Below are positions 57,211 through 64,000 of a stretch of 64,000 bases of DNA, one piece after another. Origin of the DNA: Nephrocerus scutellatus (Eukaryota; Arthropoda; Insecta; Diptera; Pipunculidae); NCBI GenBank assembly GCA_947095585.1, contig OX352764.1:3829001-3893000 (forward strand). The letters are read 5' to 3'. Made by a program: the position numbers and the translations under genes. How positions within the stretch are numbered: position 1 is the first letter of the stretch; each line of letters starts with the position of its first letter. The notes under the pieces were generated by a model. The model saw nothing but the letters and a program-made list of their open reading frames with translations, was not told where the DNA came from and made no database searches.

Positions 57211-59639
57211 AAACATAAATGTTGTCGCATAATCAGAACCTGCGCACGCAGAAGAAAGAAAGCGACGTCGAAACTTATTCTTAATTATGTTTAAATGTCA
57301 AGTAAATGTCAAGGCAAGCTGGCTGCCTTAACAACGTACACACATACGCTCTAGACGCTCCCCATCTACCCATCACCACACATGGAAACGAATTCTGTAC
57401 GTGATGTGCATTTCTGATTTTGCGGCAAATCTCGTGCTAGACGTGCGATATTTTCTAAACGTTTTGAGTAACTTGAAAAATGAAAACTACAAAAATCTGC
57501 TGAAATACGTATCTGCATCTGTTGGATAATAGTTATGTATCTTTTCATTGAAGAATCTTCATTTTGGGACACCGCCTGATCTCAAAATGATAAGAAAAAG
57601 AATAAAATGACGACGACGAGACCGGCAACAACACCTGAAAACCAATGACTTCATCAAGTGGCACACAGTTTGCAGCATAAAAAGATACAAGATAGTCTTT
57701 TTCTTATCCCATTGTGTGGCAAAGAGTTTTTCGAATGAAAAACAAACGGCGGCGGCGGCGTGAACGCAATTGATGCTCTATACAATACCTGTAAAGAGTT
57801 AAAAAGCAACAAAAACAGTATCCAACAGAACAATTTGTATCCCACCAGATGCGATGCAAAAAATTTACTATGCCAGTGCGCTGTCGCTGTCCCGCATAAC
57901 GATCTGTGAAATCGGTAGCCTTCTTTAGTTTATTGTGTGCTGTGTAGTATCGCGTTTTTGCTCTTATACACAGCACAGTGGGGAAAATAATGAAAATTCT
58001 ATTGAAGAAGACTTAGATTTTTCGCGTGCCCTTTTGCGCTGTCTTGTACAGTACCGTGGGGCAAATAATGATAATTGTTGTCAAAGAAACGTTAATTGTT
58101 TTTCACGTAAAGCTCATGAATTCCATCAAGAGTTTCAATTGTTTATGTGTGGGAATGAATAAATGTTGATGTTTTCGTCCGATGCGCTGTATCTGCTTCA
58201 TTGTATGCATGGGTGAATGTATCTCTGCGTACAGGTAACAATGAAATTGTTTACGAAGAAGAAGACAACACCATTAACGAAGACCAAAAAGGTTGAATGG
58301 CTTTAAATGCGAACACGATGTTGCCACTTACAAAAAAGAGGCGGTGCATTTGGTGGTACCCAGAGATACAAGTTATATACGAGTATCTATTTACGAATAA
58401 GAATGCTTACAAAGAACAAAGATCGTGCCGTTCGTCCAACACTTTGGATTCCCAAGCTGACGAGAAGAAATTCCATGAGAATCTACGGAATAATATCCAA
58501 GAAATTGTCGGTGATTTACCCAAATAGATGGACGCCACACATCGGGTTTTACACACGTCTCGCGTATTGTGTTTTTAGCCGGGCTGTTAGTGGTGCGACT
58601 TACATCGTTTTGCTGTCATTAATCTGCAAATTTATATGAGGAAGGTAAGTTAGCAATTGCCTTGGAGAAAAGGGATTACGAATCTATTTATACCTTCTTA
58701 CTCTGTGTTGTTGTGTGGTGGAGAAGGATAGGTTCATAATAACACCTTGGGCCGTGGGTCAATTTTGTAGTCTATAATTTTATGTAGTTTATGTTTAAGG
58801 CTTTAGAGTTTCTAAGAAAATCTTCTTAGAATAGAATCTAACCCTTGTGCAGTACATCACATTGGTACCTAAACATACTCGTTCACGATAAACGATCGCA
58901 CGTGAAAGTTTGATTGCTGATTTGAAGCGAATGTAGAAAAGTTATTATCGCAAAGTTCTAGAAAGTTGTTTTCCCTCCTAATGATGTATAGTTGTATAAT
59001 AAACAAACTATGTAGAATTTCATATAGACAGGCAGATAGACAAAAAGGTTGTAGGTCGTCCATTTTTTAATATTGTTAAGTAAAAGTCTTTTAAATTCTA
59101 CTCTCAACGCCAATTTTCACTTCAAAAAGGTGCAGCACGTTGGGCGAAATTAAAGAACACCTTTCCATCAGCGATCACTTTAATTAACGATCACTGCGAT
59201 CTTAAAACTCTTAATAGAAAGCGTTTCCTTAAGATATAAAGTGGAATGAGCCAACAAGAGATCAACGAATCGTTAATTACTTAATTAGGAGATCATTTCA
59301 GTGATCGTTAAAAGACGCAATTTGATCAAACATTAACCATTCATTGCATGTAAAAAGAGTTCAAGATCTATGTTAGAAGATCTCTCAAATAACAACACAA
59401 CAAAGTTACTTTATTTGTTTTTGTATGTCTGTATGTATGTATGTGACTAGGCAGATCTTTTGACTTTTCAATCAACAAAAAATTAAAAGTGACAAAAAAA
59501 CATCAAACGACGAGCACAAGATCAGAAGATCACTTAAAACCAGGTTATGCGACTAACATTCGGTAGACCTTTAGCCCTTTCGTATAATAATTTGGTCGAA
59601 TTATCGTAAGAAAATTTCATTTTACATTAAAATTACGTT
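57211..59639. other. Non-coding stretch
   Basis: No recognised gene. A loosely repeated phrase (GTGGGGAAAATAATGAAAAT near 57977 and GTGGGGCAAATAATGATAAT near 58056) gives two related units about 79 bp apart. A TATG/TGTATG microsatellite lies near 59420-59445. Open frames at 57935-58162 and 58297-58639 lack known domains. Confidence 0.4.
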
Positions 59640-59837
59640 GGCTTGGGAAATTTAGATCATGTCAAGAGATACAATAAGAAAACAAAGACATTCGTTAAAT
59701 TTACACAGCCAGATATTGTGAAGATGTACAACGAATCAATGGGTAGTGTGGATTTCTCGATCAGAGCTAATCAGATACAACAGAAGATACCAAATTCACA
59801 CTTAGACTACTTTGCCGTTTTATTGATTTCGCTTTAG
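59640..59837 (+). pseudogene. piggyBac-like transposase fragment
   Basis: The translation GNLDHVKRYNKKTKTFVKFT, then QPDIVKMYNESMGSVDFSIR and HLDYFAVLLISL, matches the piggyBac region KVKRW..K.K....V..P.VI..YN..MGGVDL.D. The YN..MG.VD element includes the last catalytic Asp of the piggyBac DDD triad (VDF here). The rest of the transposase was not found, and no TTAA-flanked ends were seen, so this is a small relic. Confidence 0.75.
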
Positions 59838-60099
59838 CGGCGTTTTGAATCAAGCAGTGTGTGTTTTTTTAAGCCCGATAGAACTTCAAATTGTAAAAAA
59901 ATATTTAGTTTTAATAAAATTGATTTATTCATTCGAATGATTTCGGGCATTAGGGTAGGGCTTAGATCGGACGCATTGACACCAGAAACAACGCAGTGAC
60001 GCTTGACGACCTGACGTTTATCTTTAGGCGACTGAACAACAAAAAATCATCCGCTTTGGATAACATTCCTAAGATCGTTTTGTAACACTTACCAGATAG
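59838..60099. other. Spacer
   Basis: Nothing recognisable; short A/T-rich stretch. Confidence 0.35.
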
Positions 60100-61190
60100 C
60101 TTCATCAGGCAATAGTCATGCACATGCAAACAATTTATTGAACAAATTCTACTTTTCGAGCTGTTGGAAAGTCTCGAAAGTATTTCCAATAGCAAAGAAA
60201 TAGAGGGATTCTTCTGATCCTCTGAGCTACAGGCCAATCAGCCTGTTGCCTAACATCGGAAAGGTTTTCGTCGTTGCCATCAACAAAGCAATTTGGTCCG
60301 TTTGTGAAGAAAAAGACGTCATATCGCGGAACCAGTTCTGGTTCAGAAAAAAACACTCGACAGTGCATGCAGTTGCAAAATTCATCTCAGATGTCAATTG
60401 GCACCTGAATGATAAGAGGTGCACTGCGGCTTGTCTGGTAGATATCGAGAAAGGCTGCGACACGGTGTGGACAGATGGACTGCTTTGTAAATTAATAAGA
60501 CTACGATTCCCTTCAAGCATTGTTAAAATAATAATACAAATGATATATGATAAGAAGTTTGTTGTAACTGATAACGTGACACGACAGCTAAAGTTTTTAA
60601 TATCGCGAATGGTCTGCTGCAGGGGACTGTGAATATGCCACGCTCCTTTTCTGCATTTACATCAGCGAGATGCTCAGGGATAGAAACACTACGCTAGCGT
60701 TTCCTGAAGATATCATATTGCACGCACATGGAGAAAGGATAGGACAGCTAAGGAGCGATCTCCAAGAAAAATTCAATCAGTTATCAGACTAAGTGTGAGA
60801 TAATATTGTTTAGACCGCCCTCAGCACTCTGTAATAGGGATATCAGGAAATATTATAAAAGTTTACGCCTTCATGACAGCGACGGAGCGCCAATCCGAAA
60901 CGCGTCAAATATCTTGGGATTGGCCTGGACAACTTCTTATACTATGATGATTGGCACGTGGATGGACAACTGAAAAAGGCGAAAACGGCTTTCATGGCAT
61001 TGAAACTCTTATTCTTTTCAAGACACTTGCGTTCCGATACAAAGTGTTGTGTTATTGGGCGTTGGTCAGACCAGTCATTGTATATGGTTGTCCAATCTGG
61101 TTCAATCAAAGCCCTTCCTACATGGAACCCATCCGAGTATTTGAACGCAAATGTAAACTTAGATCCTGTATATAATTGGAAAGTAGTCTA
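60100..61190 (+). pseudogene. Jockey-like LINE reverse transcriptase relic
   Basis: The text runs SSDPLSYRPISLLPNIGKVF (60210-60270), NQFWFRKKHSTVHAVAKFIS (QFGFR..HST block), CLVDIEKGCDTVWTDGLLCK (motif A with AF changed to GC, 60435-60490) and FPSSIVKIIIQMI. After 60632 the frames break; motif B and motif C are not readable. The thumb returns at 60951-61190 with VLCYWALVRPVIVYGCPIWF and PIRVFERKCKL. It is a single decayed copy of about 1.1 kb, followed immediately by another LINE. Confidence 0.85.
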
Positions 61191-61224
61191 AATGTATTCT
61201 TACTCCCTAATTTTAGTGGCCGAG

Positions 61225-62880
61225 ACGACACCGTGGCGAAGCTGGAAACTGCCAAAGATACTTAATGGATAGTATCGGCTTATCTGGCACACGACCACGT
61301 TGGACCTATACCTGGTGCCAAGCTACAGAGGGTAATCAATAAAGCTTGTAGCCAAAAACTGGCCGCCGCTAACGCCCATCATTCAGTATGGGGCAGTTCC
61401 GAAATTAACGATAGAGGTGAGTTACTCTTTGATTATCATTTAAGTACAAATCTCATTGTACCCAAAATTGGAAATGAACCAACGTTCATCACTTAAAGTG
61501 GACAGGAAGTGCTAGACATTACTCTTGCCTTCGATTTCATTAATCAAATTATTCTGAACTGGAAGGTTTCGGCTGAGCATTCATTCTCAGATCACCGTTT
61601 CATTCAGTTTAGCTAAGATGATGAAACCACTTGCCAACCTACCTTCAGGAACTATCACAAAACTGATTGGCTCAAATACAGAGAAACACTTAAGCGACAT
61701 CTTAACTGTTCACTCTTAAAAATCCCCCTCACCACTAATGAGGTCAGGGTACTCTCACTGGCTTTCAACAAAGCACTGTCTTCCTCTTGCCCTCTTACTC
61801 GTCCTAGAGGCAAGAAGAGGCCACATTGGTGGTAATCTGAATTGGGACAACTCAGAAACAGCTGCAGAAAACTTTTCAACTCAGTCAAAAGCTCAAGAAA
61901 AGAGACAGACTGGGACGCCTACAAAGCATCCCTTAAGGTTTATAAAAAAGAACTAAGAAAAGCCAAACGTTTATCCTGTAGACGCTTCCTCCGAGGCTTC
62001 AAGGCTTAGGAAAGTACTCTCAACCCATCCCATAATGCCTAGCTGTTTGAAAAAGGCTGACGGCTCGTGGACTATAGCATTAAGGCGCATAAACGCACAA
62101 ATCGGAATGGTTGGTACAGCCAATCTGCCATAAGGGCGATTTACACGACCACAATAAACTCGAAACTAGTTCAACAGTGTCAAGAAGAATTGGCCTCGAT
62201 CACTCAACTCCTGGACATCACTATAGTATGGGTGCCGGGGCACAGTAATATAGAGGGTAATGAGAGGCCGGACGAATTGGCTAAGATGGACGTCGCTATA
62301 GACACTGGCTCTATGGAGAAGGTTAGCTGTCCAATGAGCTCAGTCAAGGAACAAATTCTCTCCTTTTTTAATACTAAGTCACAGCTCAGGTGGAGCAGTC
62401 TGTCGAACTGCGCGCCATATCAAGATCGATATGGCCATCCTACAGCAAAAAGAAAACCACCGAGCTGTTATCCAGAACACGGAAGGATATTTCCAAAGTT
62501 GTGGCTATCAGCACTGGCCACTGGCCTGTGAGCAGTCATGCTGCTAACTTAGGTATACCGCACAACAACTTCTGAAGAAGTTGCAAAGATGAAAATGAGA
62601 AAGAAACTCTCATACACTTCTCAGTTCTGCAGTTGTCCGGCTCTAGCAGGGTCAAGACACCGCATTTTAGGTAAACCATTTTTCTACGACCTGAAAGAGC
62701 TCTCAGTTTACAGGGTCATCGACTTGATCTCATACCTGAACGCTACAGGCTGGATTTAAACCATGTCCTTATCCATACTAGATCCCTCGAGTTTTGTGGC
62801 ATCAAAATGGCGCACACTAGCGCTAATTGAGGACCTCGCAAGTACAGCGTGGACCACCACTCTACCTACCTACCTATAGC
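61225..62880 (+). pseudogene. I/Loa-like LINE with RT deleted: endonuclease joined to RNase H, ACCT-tailed
   Basis: Endonuclease text in shifted frames runs AHDHVGPIPGAKLQRVINKA, NAHHSVWGSSEINDRGELLF (61370-61440), EVLDITLAFDFINQI and FSDHRFIQFS (61500-61615). It continues as the linker (RNYHKTDWLKYRETLKRHLN, RGKKRPHWW, KELRKAKRLSCRRFLRGF). The next recognisable block is already RNase H at 62067: SAIRAIYTTTINSKLVQQCQ, ITIVWVPGHSNIEGNERPDE. The whole RT core is therefore missing. The catalytic Asp of the usual SDSQAA block is Tyr (WYSQSA). The C-terminal Cys block is broken (about 62570-62650), and the end has CCACCACTCTACCTACCTAC at 62858-62877. It is the same family as 6270-7330. Confidence 0.85.
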
Positions 62881-64000
62881 ATAAAAGCTTTTATGAAGGT
62901 TTATTTACTATAAAATCAAATTGATGTTGTTGTTTTTGTTATAAAACATTTCGTTACGATTCTGATGCTCAATTAGCCAACAGAAAATTCAAAACTGAAA
63001 TTCATTGTCTGCCAGTAGAAACATTCGAGGATTGTTAGGCTAGCAACAACATTCCAATAATCGATTCAATTAATTTAATTAAATTTTTTCTTTTCTTAAA
63101 TATTTTTAAGTAAGCCACACTTGAGTAGCAGCTCAAGCTCATTACTCTCACTCACTCAAACAACTTGAAACTTTCATTTACTGATAAAATATTTTCCAAA
63201 GAACTACACCAGCAGCCAGAGTCGATCACTTATCGCAAATTGAAGGGAAACTTTTCATGGCAAAACTACTTGTGTTTGCCGTGTGGTAGTAATGCATTCC
63301 AGAATGGCACAAAGTTGGTATTCACTTTTCATTATCGAAGCATCATACCGATGTAACTTTGCCGAGATTCAAGCAAGGTACGTACCTACGTTCCTCTATA
63401 AAATACACTAACTTGTTACCTATCGACAGAGCGACGAATTGCATTAATGTAGTTCTAAGTACGTTAAAGTTTGCATCCAACTTCAACTTGATACCTTTAC
63501 TTGTTGTTGTTATTGCTGTTGTTGTTCTAGGCTTGGGCTTTGAGGGAAACTTTCTACGAATGCAACTGCAACAGGATCAGCAACAAACTATGCAATGGAA
63601 CTAAACCTCTACCGGCAAACTTCTATTCGCAAACACTTATTGCATCGGAAAAGTAATAAAACAATCGAAAGTAATTTTATAGTTAGAAGGTTTTATCTGG
63701 CAACAATAGCGAACAAGAGAGAGAGAGAGAGATGCCGGAACAAGATACTTAATGAAATTCTGTTGCAAATTACCGTGTTAAGCACCAGAGACCAACTGCA
63801 GCGAAAAACACAAGGTGAGTTCAATTATTACTGAAGTTAAGTGAAGTACATGATTTTATGAAATTGAGTTAATGGAGTGTTTCGGGATGCGCAAGCAGTG
63901 GTGGTCGCAGTTGCATTGGGATTGCTTAAAAATGGAAGGTATGTAATATAGTTAATAACTTTTCAGCTCAGTCAATTGTAATGAGATAAAAGATAAATGA
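62881..64000. other. Non-coding stretch at the window end
   Basis: No recognisable gene. A GTT run lies near 63500-63525 and a GA run near 63716-63733. Open frames at 63165-63834 have no domain. Confidence 0.4.

Overview
This window looks like nuclear DNA of an insect, most likely a higher (cyclorrhaphan) fly. It is AT-rich, with short introns (56-77 bp), AATAAA polyadenylation signals, GTT/TGT microsatellites and many decayed non-LTR retrotransposons of types common in Diptera. There are no bacterial operons and no CRISPR arrays. The organism call is an inference from style and gene content; no species can be named.

The only securely identified host gene is the 3' end of Rab3GAP1 (catalytic subunit of the Rab3 GTPase-activating complex), in five exons at 10193-11699 on the plus strand. 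They join in one frame to give the C-terminal 415 residues and stop, with a polyadenylation signal at 11795. The upstream exons are not recognisable here. A tRNA-Ser(TGA)-like gene lies at 56430-56511. Three short stretches could be host exons (31015-31150 minus, 39589-39652 plus, 56850-57116 plus), but none is identified.

Most of the rest is a transposon graveyard. I see at least four copies of one CR1/Kiri-like LINE (1-262, 3735-4570, 28440-29870, 54560-55840, all plus strand). A second LINE family with RNase H and a Cys-rich tail (24940-26292, 29878-30636, 49830-51466) has AACCT repeats at its 3' end. A third family with an ACCT tail occurs at 6270-7330 (minus) and 61225-62880 (plus). Other LINE pieces are at 7625-8215, 12530-13432, 13438-13735, 16640-17935, 20560-22770, 31657-32013, 34190-35110, 40640-42420, 46640-46950, 48320-49750 and 60100-61190. 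DNA transposon relics are a mariner (3120-3705), a second Tc1/mariner-superfamily element (39720-40345) and a piggyBac-like piece (59640-59837). There is a tRNA-derived SINE (18319-18614) and Helitron-like repeats (760-868, 13740-14603).

The most structured non-coding regions are a 1.6-kb minisatellite built on 87-bp units (44430-46062) and an 871-bp tandem duplication whose second copy is split by a 2.08-kb composite insertion (32042-35870). That insertion carries 114-bp tandem repeats, a 19-bp-arm palindrome and a LINE fragment broken by a perfect 25-bp inverted repeat. Every transposon ORF seen is disrupted, so nothing here looks able to move on its own. I did not find a convincing new biological system; the best leads are the tandem arrays and the composite insertion.
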